The position numbers were made by a program, and so were the translations under genes. From Cacajao melanocephalus (lineage: Eukaryota > Chordata > Mammalia > Primates > Pitheciidae), in the NCBI GenBank assembly GCA_963573385.1, contig CAUYLG010062801.1, positions 1 to 64,000 of the forward strand: a stretch of DNA of 64,000 bases, in the 5' to 3' direction. Positions 35,224-54,316 of this stretch are shown here, piece by piece (the stretch's first letter is position 1; each line of letters starts with the position of its first letter). Under the pieces are notes generated by a model. The model saw nothing but the letters and a program-made list of their open reading frames with translations, did no database searches and was not told the DNA's origin.

Positions 35224-35531
35224 CTTTTTTTTTGTTTTGTTGTTTTGAAAGAAGATCTCACTCTGTTGCCCGGGCTGGAGTGCAGCCGTGCGACCGTGGT
35301 TCACCTCAGCCTTGACCTCCCAGGCTCAGGTGATCCTCCCACCTCAGCCTCCCAAGTAGCTGGGACCACAAGTGCACACCATCAAGCCTGGCTAATTAAA
35401 AAAAAAAAAATTTATAGAGATGGGGTCTTACTATGTTGCCCAGGCGGGTCTCGACTCCTGGGCTCAAGCGATTCTCCTGCCTCAGCTTCCGAAAGTGCTG
35501 GGATTACAGGGGTGAACCACCGTGCCCAGTC
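35224..35531 (-). repeat. Alu (AluJ-like)
   Basis: Diverged antisense Alu, target duplication approximated by cttgcaaaactt and cctacaaaactt. Confidence 0.94.
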
Positions 35532-35652
35532 CTTAGTCCTACAAAACTTAGTGTTGACTTTCATTTTACCTAAGGACGAAGGAAAGGCAGGGGGTGTAGG
35601 ATTAATGCTCAGGAAAACCTTGCCTGAGGCTGTGCTAAGAGCCAGAAGGAGA

Positions 35653-36324
<672 letters not shown>

Positions 36325-36610
36325 CTTTCTTAATCTTCACAACAGTCCTATGGGCTAGGACTGCAACTGCCAGAGAGGGGGCCTTTTTCAGATTTACCCA
36401 AAGGCACCATATGAAGCCAACAGCTACCCCAGCAGCCTCCACTTTAGACAAGAAGAAACTCAGAGAGGTTAAGTAACATATATAGATCACACAGTTCAGT
36501 GTCATTGGGATTCAAGCCAGGGCTTTCCATTTCACAGGTGGGGAAACCGAGGCTCGGCGAGGTGAAGAATCTGCCCGAGTTATACAGCCAAGAGGTGACT
36601 AAGCAAGACT
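36325..36610 (-). repeat. Two adjacent MIR copies
   Basis: First copy: cttaatcttcacaacagtcc to aaactcagagaggttaagtaac. A second begins near ccatttcacaggtggggaaac and ends with ggtgaagaatctgcccgag. Both are in reverse-complement MIR order, so this is two insertions rather than one. Confidence 0.75.
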
Positions 36611-36629
36611 TTGAACCTCATCTTTGATG

Positions 36630-36926
36630 CCTATTTTTTTTTTTTAAGACCGAGTCTTGCTCTGTCGCCCAGGCTAGAGTGCAGTGGGGGCGATCTTGGC
36701 TCACCACAACCTCTGCCTCCCAGGTTCATGCGATTCTCCTGCCTCAGCCTCCCAAGTAGCTGGGATTACAGGCACCTGCCACGGTGCCCGGCTAATTTTT
36801 ATATTTTTAGTAGAGATGAGGTTTCATCATTTCAGCCAGGCTGGTCTCGAACTCCTGACCTCGTGATCCACCCACCTCAGCCTCCCAAAGTGCTGGGATT
36901 ACAGGTGTGAGCCACCGCACCCGGCC
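36630..36926 (-). repeat. Alu (AluS-like)
   Basis: Full antisense Alu with target duplication cctcatctttgat on both sides. Confidence 0.96.
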
Positions 36927-37074
36927 CTCATCTTTGATTTCTAGGCTTGTGTTTCCCACCATGTTTGTTGCTGATCTCCACCCAGCAGAGTCCCTGGTGT
37001 CTGGACATTTCCCTTTAAACACAGCGTCTGTTGAGGTCTTTTGCTCAGCAGAACCTTACTTTGGGCAATGCCAG

Positions 37075-37190
37075 AGAATGCAAAGACCGGGCTTGGATCC
37101 CAAGGATCACTGACCAGCTGTGTGATCTTAGATATGTTACTTAACCTCTCTGTGTGTCTTCATTTCTAAAATGAAGGCGTCAGGGTGGCT
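37075..37190 (+). repeat. MIR fragment
   Basis: gaccagctgtgtgatcttag, gttacttaacctctctgtg, catttctaaaatgaagg: MIR core in + direction. Confidence 0.75.
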
Positions 37191-38530
<1,340 letters not shown>

Positions 38531-38701
38531 GCTCTCAACCTCCCACTTCATGGTATGTAGCCCACCCGGGCCAAGTGCCGGGGCTTGGGGCTCAGTGCCC
38601 CCAGAGTGCCTGGTGTGCGTGGCCACACCCTCCACAGACTCCACAAAACTGGAATAGAATTCCCTCCCGAGTCAGGAAAGGCCTGGGTGCCAGTCACAGG
38701 G

Positions 38702-39480
<779 letters not shown>

Positions 39481-40029
39481 GGGACTCCAACCTTGCAGCT
39501 GAAGGGAGCACAGTTTCCTGTCATTCCTCTGGGACATGTGGCCCAAATCACGGTGACTCCCTCCCAGGGGTGGCCAGAGTGGGGCCTATTGCAGCCTGGA
39601 GCTCAGGGAAGGGGTCCCACCTGCTTAGGTGGAAGGGTGGTCCCCAGCTTTAAGGGACGGCTGCATTTTGGGATAACAGGCTCCGGGACAAGGCAGGGGA
39701 GGAATTGGCAGGAGCAAGCTGGTCCAGGTGGCTTGTAAGGGTCTCAAGGATGGTGAGGACAGGAAGAGGGGAGCTCCTAGGCTCTGCTGAGCCTCACACA
39801 GGTGACCTGGGGCCACCCCACACACTTCTACCAAGTAGCCAGTTGTTCCCTGGACCTGAGGGCTTAAGGGATAGCAAAGCCCCGCAGAAGTACAAATAGG
39901 GCCAAGGGCTCCAAAGTCCCCTGCGGTACTGCCTATAGCGCTGGAGGATTTGGCTGGGCCATAGCTTACTGGAACTTCCCAGGGATTTTTCTCCCGCCTA
40001 GATTCCTGACACTCTTCCCAGCCCTGAGC
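39481..40029. other. Unique sequence, no gene seen
   Basis: No repeat recognised. Overlapping short frames on both strands. Confidence 0.45.
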
Positions 40030-40480
40030 ACAGAGAAAAATTGAAAATGAGATTTACTAAGAAAGGATAGAGGAGAAAGCTGATTTGCATTATAATGATT
40101 TCTTCTTTTTTTTGCTGCAGCTAAAATTTCCCTTTTAAATAGCAAGCACCCCTGCGGGCAGTGGAAATGGAATCCAGCTTACAAATTCGGGGCTCACGCT
40201 CCGATTTTAGGGACCCCTCTACTGCACTGGGTAAAGCCAACCTGGCCTCTGAAGATCATATTTTGGAGGGTGGAGGAGGAAACCGCTTGCATGTTACCCA
40301 TCAGACAGTGACTCTGAGGCAGCGCCTGCAGAAAGAGGGACATCATCCTTCCCAGGTTTCCTAAACCCTTGCGATTTCGGCTATTATAGTAACAGATAAA
40401 TATTTTTGCAGGAGATTCTATTTGTGCTCATGCGATTGTATTCCTTTTAACAAAGGATTGTTGCTCAACGCCTAAGAGAA
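40030..40480. promoter_or_regulatory. Candidate regulatory element (AT-rich, octamer)
   Basis: Unique sequence with a perfect octamer atttgcat at 40,083-40,090 followed by ataatg, and SOX-like caaagg and attgttg at the right end (40,453-40,465). A pyrimidine tract ending ttttgctgcag at 40,120 resembles a splice acceptor, but no donor closes an open exon. Inference only. Confidence 0.25.
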
Positions 40481-40642
40481 AGTGACTTCATGTTTACGGC
40501 TGTTTTGGTGACGCTCCCGGGATGCACTGTGGTGGTCTCAGCCTTGGTGGCAGGAGGGGGAGTTCTAGTTATTAGGAGGAATCTTGTGTCTGCAGAGGAA
40601 CCAGGAACAGCTGAAGCCCCAGGCTGGGGTGAGCTGCAGTGA

Positions 40643-40970
<328 letters not shown>

Positions 40971-40971
40971 A

Positions 40972-41130
40972 TTTTCTGAGCCAAAAAATTATGGCCCTGG
41001 ATTCCCTCCTTCAACTTGAGAATGCATTTAGGTAAAAAAGATGACAAGAGGCTGGGCTACCGCATTTTTACCTAAATGCATTCTCAAGTTGAAGGAGGGA
41101 ATCCAGGGCCATCATTTTTGGCTCAGAAAA
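40972..41130. repeat. Near-perfect 66-bp inverted repeat with a 26-bp loop
   Basis: Left arm 40,972-41,038 and right arm 41,065-41,130 are reverse complements except for one mismatch (ccataatt against ccatcatt) and one indel in an A/T run. The right arm continues into unique flank. The loop holds the Alu end. DNA or RNA could form a long hairpin. It most likely arose by copying the flank in inverted orientation into the Alu. Confidence 0.95.
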
Positions 41131-41433
41131 CATAGTTTTTCCTTTAGTTTTCTTTTTCCTGCCTTCCCCAAGATGAACTGGACTTCTCTTTACAGCTGCT
41201 GCAGCAGGAATTAACTCGTTCCTCTACATCCGGGGATCCCAGTTGCTATTGCCCCTCAATATGCCCTTGAGGGCTCGGACACTGTCCTCCAGCTACCTGG
41301 TCACTGCAGGGACCCACTCTCCCCACCGCTACCTCCCCTACCGACTGTGGCAGGGTGGGCTGCGGACCTCTTGCTCTATCTCTGTAGGAAAGTGTTGGCT
41401 GTTTGCAAACGCTTGCCTGTGGCTTCTTTAACA
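41131..41433. other. Unique sequence, no gene seen
   Basis: Continues the flank of the inverted repeat. No repeat or exon identified. Confidence 0.45.
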
Positions 41434-41572
41434 AGAGGTGGGGGCAGATGCTTGAGCCCAGGAGTTCAAGTTCGAGGCTGCAGTGAACCCGGACCCCAGC
41501 ACTACCCTCCAGCCTGGGTGAGGGAGTGAGATCCTATCTAAAAAACAACAACAACAAAAAAAACAAAACAAG
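41434..41572 (+). repeat. Alu right-arm fragment
   Basis: From aggtgggggcagatgcttga to a CAA/A-rich tail. The left arm is absent and the middle is damaged. Confidence 0.75.
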
Positions 41573-43734
<2,162 letters not shown>

Positions 43735-43872
43735 TAATTGTGGTAAAAAACGTGTAACATAAAATCACCATCTTAACCATTTTTAAGGGTCCCCTTCAGT
43801 AGAGTTAAGTACATTCACGTTGTGATGCAGCTTGGCTCCAGGGGAGCCTTTATCTTGCAAAACTGAAACTCT

Positions 43873-44026
43873 AGCCGGGTGCAGTGGCTCATGCCTGTAA
43901 TCCAAGCACTTTGGAGGCCAAGGTGAGTGGATCACCTGAGGTCGGGAGTTCAAGACCAGCCTGACCAACATGGTGAAATCCCGTCTTTAAAAAAATAAAA
44001 TTAAATTAAAATTAAAATTAAAAGAA
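43873..44026 (+). repeat. Alu left monomer with its own tail and target duplication
   Basis: Only the left arm (gccgggtgcagtggctcatg to atcccgtcttta), followed directly by an AAAATT-type tail. Target copies ctgaaactct precede (43,863-43,872) and follow (44,031-44,040). This fits retrotransposition of a processed left-monomer (scAlu-like) RNA. Confidence 0.85.
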
Positions 44027-44226
44027 AAACCTGAAACTCTGTCCCCATTAAATAACTCCCCATCCTCCTCCCTCCAGCTCCTGGTGTCTCTGATTTTGAC
44101 TGCTCTAAGTGTCTCATATAAGTGGAATCACACAGTATTTGTCTTTTTGTGACTAGCTTAATTTATTTAGCATAATGTCTTCAAGGTTCACTGGTGTTAT
44201 AGCATGTATCAAAAGTTCCTTCCTTG

Positions 44227-44509
44227 GGGCTGGGCATGGTGGCTCACGCCTGTAATCCCAGCACTTAGGGAGGCCAAGGCAGGTGGATGGATCACTTGAA
44301 GTCAGGAGTTTGACTGACCAACATGGTGAAACCCTGTCTCTACTAAAAATACAAAAATTAGCCTGGTGTGGTGGCACATGCTTGTAATCCCAGCTACTCA
44401 GGAGGCTGAGGCATGAGAATCAGGCTTGGGAGGCAGAGATTGCAGTGAGCCAAGATAGTGCCATTGCACTCCAGCCTGGGTGACAGAGGGAAACTGTCTC
44501 AAAAAAAAA
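44227..44509 (+). repeat. Alu (AluS-like), first of three in tandem
   Basis: Two-arm Alu with two internal deletions. Followed by ttccttctttgg, a copy of the ttccttccttgg that precedes it. Confidence 0.95.
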
Positions 44510-44519
44510 TTCCTTCTTT

Positions 44520-45116
<597 letters not shown>

Positions 45117-45137
45117 TTCCTTCCTTTGTAAGGCTGA

Positions 45138-45470
<333 letters not shown>

Positions 45471-45740
45471 GGAACTTTCATTTGGTAATATTTTCAAACT
45501 CATTTTAAAAAGTTGGAAGACAGTACCAAAAGACTCCTGTGTATCATTTACCCAGACTCATCATTTTTTAAAAAATAAATTTTTATTTTTGAGTAATTTT
45601 AGACTTGCTGAAAATTCAAAGTAATTACCATTCTCATCTCCGCTTCCCCTGATTTTAACATCCTACCTAACCAGGGTGACGTTTGTCAAAACTAAGAAAT
45701 GGGCGTTTGTTCCAGGCTATGAACTAAACGACAGACTTGA

Positions 45741-46849
45741 TTAGAATCTCCCCACTTTCTCCTCTGAAGTCTTTTTTCCTGTTGCAGGATCTAATCCAGG
45801 GTCCCACATTGCCTCTAGTCAGATGCCAGTCAGAATTGGTGAGAGATGACAAAACCAGCTGAGCCTGAAATGTCATCAAATGTCAAGTTCAAGGTGAAAT
45901 CTCTCTCAGGTTGCCAGGAGGTGTGAGCAGGGCTCTAAGGAGGATTAGAGATTGGAAAGGAAGCTGCTGTCTCTGCCTGTCTGTCTGCGGAGAGGTGATA
46001 TAAGCACCTTGACCGCCTAAAGGGAAGACTTCGCCCAGGGCCTCTACAAACCCCACGGCTGGCAGGGTCAGGGGGAGGCATGCATGGGTCAAGGGTCCAG
46101 GTGCAGAGGTACACCTGAGCAGCCTCTTCCAGGCTGGAGGAGAAGGGAGGAGGGCAGCAGGTGCAGGGCTGGGGCGATGGGCAGGAAGCCGAGGGAAGCA
46201 AGCCTGGAAGCCTCCGCTCTTCCCCAGGAAGCAGGTTCCTCGGTCATCTGCTAAGAGGAAGGGGAGCGCAGGGCAGGGTGGACAGGCGACTAGGACTGAG
46301 GGTACAAGGAGGGGCAGTTAAGTGAGCAACTTTGTTGCCGGAAAAACAAAGTGCTGAGCCTGTTCCGCCTCAGACATGCAAAAGCAGCCATGGGCAAAGG
46401 CCTCCACCCGCTGGATGGGGTTATGTGAGGAAGGGAGGAAGGTGACACCCCTTCCCCGGTGAGCTGGACACCTCTTTCCATATGAGTTTGTCTCACTCCC
46501 CTGGGCTTTACGTCTGTCCCCAGAGAGCTGCTAATCTACTTGCAAGTATTCTCTGAGCAGCACCTCCCAGGATACCTGAATGAGAACAGGATGGGTTTAA
46601 CAAAGGAAGCCCCACAAACCAAGCCTGGGCGCTCCTGGTGGGATTCTGGCTTAGAGAGTCTGGGTGGGTGGGTAGGGGAACTGCCGTCTTTCCTCAGTCT
46701 GTGACTTTCCTGCTTCTTGCCTCTGCACAAAACAAGCACGCTTCTAGGTCCCGTGTCTGCCTGGAAATGGGTGGGTGGGGCTCTGTCGGTGCCTGTGACC
46801 TTCCTTTGAAGACAGTGCTGCAATCATTAAAACTGCAAACCCCTGCTTC
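45741..46849. other. Unique sequence, 1.1 kb, no gene seen
   Basis: GC-moderate, no repeat recognised. Overlapping open frames on the minus strand lack domains. Confidence 0.45.
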
Positions 46850-47048
46850 TCTGATCCCCAGTATCCGGGGCTATGGGTTTCTTTTTCCGTAGCATCTTCC
46901 ACACTACTTATCATGCATGCCCTATGTCTACTGTCCACTCTCTCTTTTCCCCTGCCAGAGTGTAAGCTCCTCGAGGGCAGGATCCTTCTCAGACGTGTCC
47001 ACTTCTGCATCTCCAGAATAGCGCCTGGCAGACGAGCAGCTGTTTCTG
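46850..47048 (+). repeat. L2 LINE 3' end
   Basis: cactacttatcatgcatgcc, ccagagtgtaagctcctcga, gggcaggatccttctcag, tctgcatctccagaatagcg: L2 3' order. Confidence 0.8.
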
Positions 47049-47499
47049 GATGCTGATCCAAGGAGGCTGTGCGCCTTGGCCCGGTGATCCCAGGGAGTCA
47101 GCTTGGGGCCTCTTCCTGCAGGGTCTCCCAGGACAGGGAGCAGATGCTCACATTACACCAAGCTGCCCTTCTCCATCCTCCCTCCCACCCTTCAGCTGTC
47201 TCTCTGTCAAGCAGGAGCCACAATTCCCCAAATTTGCTAGCAAATGGTGGATTATTCCCTCTAGTACCTCCCTACTAAGCCCAGGAGAGACTATGAGGGC
47301 TAAAGCTGTTTCTATGGCAACAGGATCAGGGATCAGGGATCTGATGCTACAGGAGCTGGTTAGGAGGCGGCTGCCGCCCTGCTCCTTGTCTTGTCTGAAC
47401 TGGAGGGTCTTGTCTGAACTGGATGTGGGTAGGGTAGTATTGTCACAAGACTGTGTCATGAGATGGAAACCATCCAGACATCAATGGACCTTTATCCCA
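47049..47499. other. Unique sequence with a short direct repeat
   Basis: cttgtctgaactgga occurs at 47,390-47,404 and 47,409-47,423. ggcggctgccgcc is a small palindrome just before. No gene evidence. Confidence 0.45.
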
Positions 47500-47600
47500 A
47501 ATTCATCACCTTCTTTACTTCTCTAAGCCTCAGTTTCCACATCCCTACAATGGGGCTTAAAAGGCTGTTTTAGCAGTCACTGAGAAAGCTGCTGTAAGGT
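47500..47600 (+). repeat. MIR fragment
   Basis: ttctctaagcctcagtttcc, then acatccctacaatggggct: MIR core. Confidence 0.65.
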
Positions 47601-48630
<1,030 letters not shown>

Positions 48631-48751
48631 CTAAAAAGGCCTGGAGAAACCACTAAACCCTGGCTGCACACATCCAGCTACAGGACCCTGTAGGTGATGG
48701 CAGTGGGTGGGGAGAACCACAGGGCATGGTGGAGCCTGTGGCAACTGGAGA

Positions 48752-48885
48752 GCATGTGACCCTTCTCAATGGGGCTGCCAGTACCCAGCTCCCATGGGCT
48801 GTTACCATGTGGGCATGTGACCCTTCTCAATGGGGCAGCCACTACCCAGCTCCCATGGGCCATTACCACATGGGTATGTGACCCT
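48752..48885 (+). repeat. 61-bp tandem repeat, 2.2 copies
   Basis: The unit gcatgtgacccttctcaatgg onwards starts at 48,752 and again at 48,813. A third partial copy starts at 48,874. Copies 1 and 2 differ at only a few bases. Possibly a young minisatellite. Confidence 0.95.
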
Positions 48886-49204
48886 TGTAGATGGATGATT
48901 TGCTCACAATTCTTCTTCCCTCCCTACCTTGACCATGGCTTCCCATGAGAGGCATGAACTTCCCCACCCTAGAGATGTCGGCCTCAGCTGACTTGCTTCA
49001 GCCAATGAGATATGAGTGTCTGCGATGTGTGCACAGGCGTTAAATGCCTGCCTGGTAAGCCTTTGATCACAATGAGACACACCTACCCTAGGCAGCCTCT
49101 GCCCGTCTGGCCTGCTGTCCCCTTGCCCAGAAGTTCTGTCCCCTTCTGTCCACCTAAAAGAGGGGGAAATTGGATGGTTCAGGGTGCCTCGGTTTGGGGT
49201 CTGG
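48886..49204. other. Unique sequence, no gene seen
   Basis: No repeat or exon recognised. Confidence 0.45.
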
Positions 49205-49345
49205 CTGCAGCCCCCAAGTCCTAGCTGGGCAATCCTGGGCAAGTTACTTAACCTCTCTGAGCCCCAGTATCCTCATCTGTAAAATGGAGCTGTTGAGAGA
49301 ACCTACTGCGTCTCAGGGGATCCAGTGGGAAAATTGGTGCAAACT
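49205..49345 (+). repeat. MIR
   Basis: Strong MIR core: caagttacttaacctctctg, agccccagtatcctcatctg, taaaatggagctgttgagag. Confidence 0.85.
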
Positions 49346-49370
49346 GACCATCAGGGGTCAACAACCGTTA

Positions 49371-49442
49371 TGTCTCTGGACATAACATAATGTCTCTGGA
49401 CATATGTCTCTGGAAAAACATATGTCTCTGGACATAACATAA
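49371..49442 (+). repeat. tgtctctgga tandem repeat
   Basis: Four copies of the 10-mer at 49,371, 49,391, 49,405 and 49,423, separated by cataacata-type spacers. The 19-mer tgtctctggacataacata occurs twice exactly. Confidence 0.95.
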
Positions 49443-49899
49443 GCTCCTTACTCCTTCTTTGGTGCCCCTACTGTGTTCCACTCAGTACTCTGACAAATAT
49501 TTATTGAGTTTCTGTGTGCTTGGGTGCCATAGCCACCCAAATTCCTGTCCAGGACTGAAGGACTTTGAACCCCAGCTGCTGAAAGTGCGCTGACACTCAC
49601 CGTCAAGTGTCAGCCCCTTTGGGGACTGCTTCAGCTGAGACAGCTGCCTTTCTGGACAGTGTCGCCTTCCCAGGATGGCCCCTCACCAAGGACTGCCCAA
49701 AGCAGGGATATGGAGTCCTGGCCCTCTCCGCCCAGCTCAGGACGGCCAGGAAGGGCCATGTCTTCAGAACGCCCTGCATGGGCCACCGAGGCCTCTGTTG
49801 AGGTTGCATCGCAGCTCAGCTTCTCCTTAGGCCCCATCTGCTCTTTTCCACCCCTCCCACAGCCATGACCCCCAAGAATGCTCCCTAATCAGCCTTGGG
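49443..49899. other. Unique sequence, no gene seen
   Basis: No repeat or exon recognised. Both strands carry overlapping open frames in GC-rich DNA. Confidence 0.45.
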
Positions 49900-50776
<877 letters not shown>

Positions 50777-51837
50777 CAGGTTTATTTTCACATTGCCCAT
50801 CTTCCTTTGAGTGCAGGAGGCTGACTCCAAGATGGAGATTAGCATGCAAGAGGCTTAGAGGGAGTGCTCTTGGACCAACAGCTGTGGAAGGGAAAGGAAA
50901 GAGGCAGAATTGAGCAAAAAGAGTTGAGCTGGCACTGCGGTCTCAACAGAGGCCTCAGCCTACCCTACAGGCATTCTGAAAAGTCAGATGACCTTTCTGA
51001 GCTGCTCAGGTTGGAGTGAGAAGGCCAGGCCTCTGGGCCCTGCATCAATCAGTCGGTCCAGTCTGAGCAGAGCCAACGACAGCAGCAAACAACTAACAAA
51101 GCTCCAGGTCCTGCAGAGTTTGAGGGAGAGGCCCCAGCCTCTTCCCAAAGGGATTCTCCTACTAGCATTCAAGGTCACATCATCTATGGACTCCAGACAA
51201 CTGGCACGACATATTCAGATCCTAGCAAAGCTGAAACCACAAATGTTTTCTCTCTCTGTGCTTGCTTTCTGTACCCTTCCTCCAGGTGATATAACTGGCA
51301 AGGCCCATGTGGGGATGCTGCTTTTCTTAGGCTAAATTTTGAGGAGGGATAACAGCTATTTCAGGATGATGAGTTATCCTGAAAACCCTCCCTCTCAACC
51401 ACACCTAAAACTGCAGGTAAAATATTTTAAACACTCTTTGGCATACAAAGGTGAACTCACAAAAAAGTGAAGGAAGTCCTCAGAGGCCCCAAAGGAACCA
51501 GGAGCACAAATCCATGGGGCTGTCTCAGGGACTCATTAGAACTTTGGGGAAGCGTGACATTGGAGACATTTGAAACTGGTTTATCATGGAAACCAAATCT
51601 GGTTGTAGTGAAAGGCAGCTTGGACTCTAATGGCTAAAGAAGTAACACAGGTGTTTGGAACTTGTTACTTTGGGAATTAAATTTCCATAAAGAGAGGACG
51701 ATTTTGTTTGGCATTCTAATTCTTGGTGGAAACTTGGTCAGGGAAAGGTGTTTGTAGCCACACTTTGGATACTGGGTATCTGGGCTTTCTGATCTCATGC
51801 TGTGCAGTGTAAACCCCTCCTTACTGACCTAAGTGTC
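50777..51837. other. Unassigned sequence, 1 kb
   Basis: No Alu, LTR or MIR recognised. 51,350-51,480 is AT-rich and might be an old L1 piece. The 115-residue + strand frame (50,988-51,335) has no domain and a minus-strand frame overlaps it. Confidence 0.4.
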
Positions 51838-52203
51838 TGTATTAGTCTGTTCTCATGCTGCTGATAAAGACATACCCAAGACTCGGCAATTTACAAAAGA
51901 AAGAGGTTTAATGAACTTACAGTTCCACGTGGCTGCAGAAGCCTCACAATCATGGCGGAAGAAAAAGAGGCGCAAAGGCACATCTTACACGGATGGCAGC
52001 AGGCAAAGAGAGGGCTTGTGCAGGGAAACTCCGATTTTTAAAACCATCAGATCTCATGAGACTCACTCACTATAAGGAGAACAATGCAGGAAAGACTCAC
52101 CCCCATGATTCAGTTATTTCCCACCAGGTCCCTCAAACAAGATGTGGGAATTATGGGAGCTATAAGATAAGATTTGGGCAGGTACAAAGAGCAAACCATA
52201 TCA
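51838..52203 (-). repeat. MaLR (THE1/MST type) 3' LTR
   Basis: Starts tgtattagtctgttctcatg and ends gagcaaaccatatca. Complete LTR, less diverged than the others in the window. Internal MaLR sequence follows on its right, so on the minus strand this is the 3' LTR. Confidence 0.92.
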
Positions 52204-52815
52204 ATCTGCCCCAGCCCCTCCCAAATCTCATGTCTCCACATTTCAAGACCAATTATGCATTCCCAAAAGTCCCCCAAAGTCTTAACTCATTTCAGCATTA
52301 ACTCAAAAGTCCACAGTCCAAAGTCTCATCTGAGACAAGGCAAGTCCCTTCCGCTTATGAGCGTGTAAAATCAAAGGCAACTTAGTTACTTCCTAGATAC
52401 AACGGGAGTACAGGCATTGGGTAAATACAGTCATTCCAAATGGGAGAAACTGGCCAAAACAAAGGGGCTACAGGGCCCACGTAAGTTCAAAATCCAGTCG
52501 GGCAGTCGAATATTAAAGCACCAAAATAATCCCTTTGACTCCTTGTCTCACATTCAGGTCATGCTGATGCAAGAGGTAGGTTCCCATGGTCTTGGGCAGC
52601 TCTGCCCCTGTGGCTTTGCAGGGTACAGCCTCCTTCCTGGCTGCCTTCACGGGCTGGTGTTGAAGTGCCTGCAGCTTTTCCAGGTGCATGGTGCAAGCTC
52701 TCAGTGGATCTACAATTCTAGGATCTGGAGAACAGTGGCCCTCTTCTCACAGCTCCACGAAGCAGAGGGGAGCTTGGGAGATACTCATATGCACAGCCTT
52801 CAAAATGTAAGCTTC
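52204..52815 (-). repeat. MaLR internal region (3' part)
   Basis: About 600 bases of MaLR-type internal sequence contiguous with the LTR (tctgccccagcccctcccaa; agtctcatctgagacaaggc; cttgggcagctctgcccctg; aagtgcctgcagcttttcca). It stops at an Alu, and I do not see a 5' LTR in the window. Stops occur throughout. Confidence 0.8.
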
Positions 52816-53360
<545 letters not shown>

Positions 53361-53789
53361 TCAAAGTGAAATTAGCCAAGTACCTGCCAAGCAGCTGGGG
53401 AGATGTTTCCGTGGGGCAGCTTCCAGAATCTCCACCCACATTTATGTTACTGGAAGATTGCACACACCAGGCTTCCTCCAGGAGCCTCCCCCAAGACAGG
53501 CAGCCTTGGGAGCCCTCTGACCCAGCCTGGGCAGGCAAGGGGCTGCATCCTGCCCCTTCCTCTCTTCCTTGCTGTTAATGGGCCTCAGCTAGAGCCTCGT
53601 CTTGGGGCCACCTCCTGCTCTGACAGCTACAGGGAGGAGGAGGGAGATGAGACTTCCTTCAAGTTAAGCCTAAGGCAGAGCTATTCCAGGCATTCCCTCC
53701 CCCTGGGCTGCAGGTAACAGCACCGGAATGAGACAGGAATGAATACAGGGTGGGTCACAGGAGGATTAAAAAATTCCAGGCAGCAGTTT
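53361..53789. other. Unique sequence, no gene seen
   Basis: No repeat or exon recognised. Confidence 0.45.
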
Positions 53790-54312
53790 TGTCAGAGGCA
53801 TTGGAACCAGAGCAATTCCATCTTGAATAGGGGCCGGGTAAAAACAGTCTGAGACCTACTGGGCTAGTCACAGGATGAAACAGGAGGTTGGCACAAGATA
53901 CGGGTCATAAAGACCTTGCTGACAAAACAGGTCGCAGTAAAGACGCCGGACAAAATGCACCAAAACCAACGTGACGACGAGAGTGACCAATGGCCGTCCT
54001 CACTGCTACCCTCCCACCAGCGCCATGACAGTTTACAAACACCAGGGCAGCATCCGGAAGTTACCCTGTATGGTCTAAAAAGGGGAGACATGAATAATCC
54101 ACCCCTTGTTTAACATATATAATCAAGAAATAACCATAAAAATGGGGAACCAGCAGCCCTCAGGGCTGCTCTGTCTATAGAGTAACCATTTATTATTCCT
54201 TTACTTTCACAATAAACTTGCTTTCACTTTATAGACTTGCTGTGAATTCTTTCTTGCACGAGATCCAAGAGCCTTCCCTTGGAGTCTAGATTGGGATCCC
54301 TTTCCTATAACA
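53790..54312 (+). repeat. Solo ERV1-class LTR
   Basis: Starts tgtcagaggcattggaacc and ends cctataaca, so TG...CA, with gttt directly before (53,786-53,789) and directly after (54,313-54,316): a 4-bp target duplication. AATAAA at 54,211-54,216 and a TATA-like ctaaaaagg near 54,074 fit an LTR promoter and polyadenylation layout. No retroviral genes adjoin. The subfamily (MER4/LTR10-like style) is not certain. Confidence 0.75.
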
Positions 54313-54316
54313 GTTT

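Noticed and set aside
40972..41130. The inverted repeat as a microRNA gene
   Set aside because: The stem is far longer and more perfect than a typical pre-miRNA, and there is no promoter or conservation evidence in view. A mutation origin explains it better.
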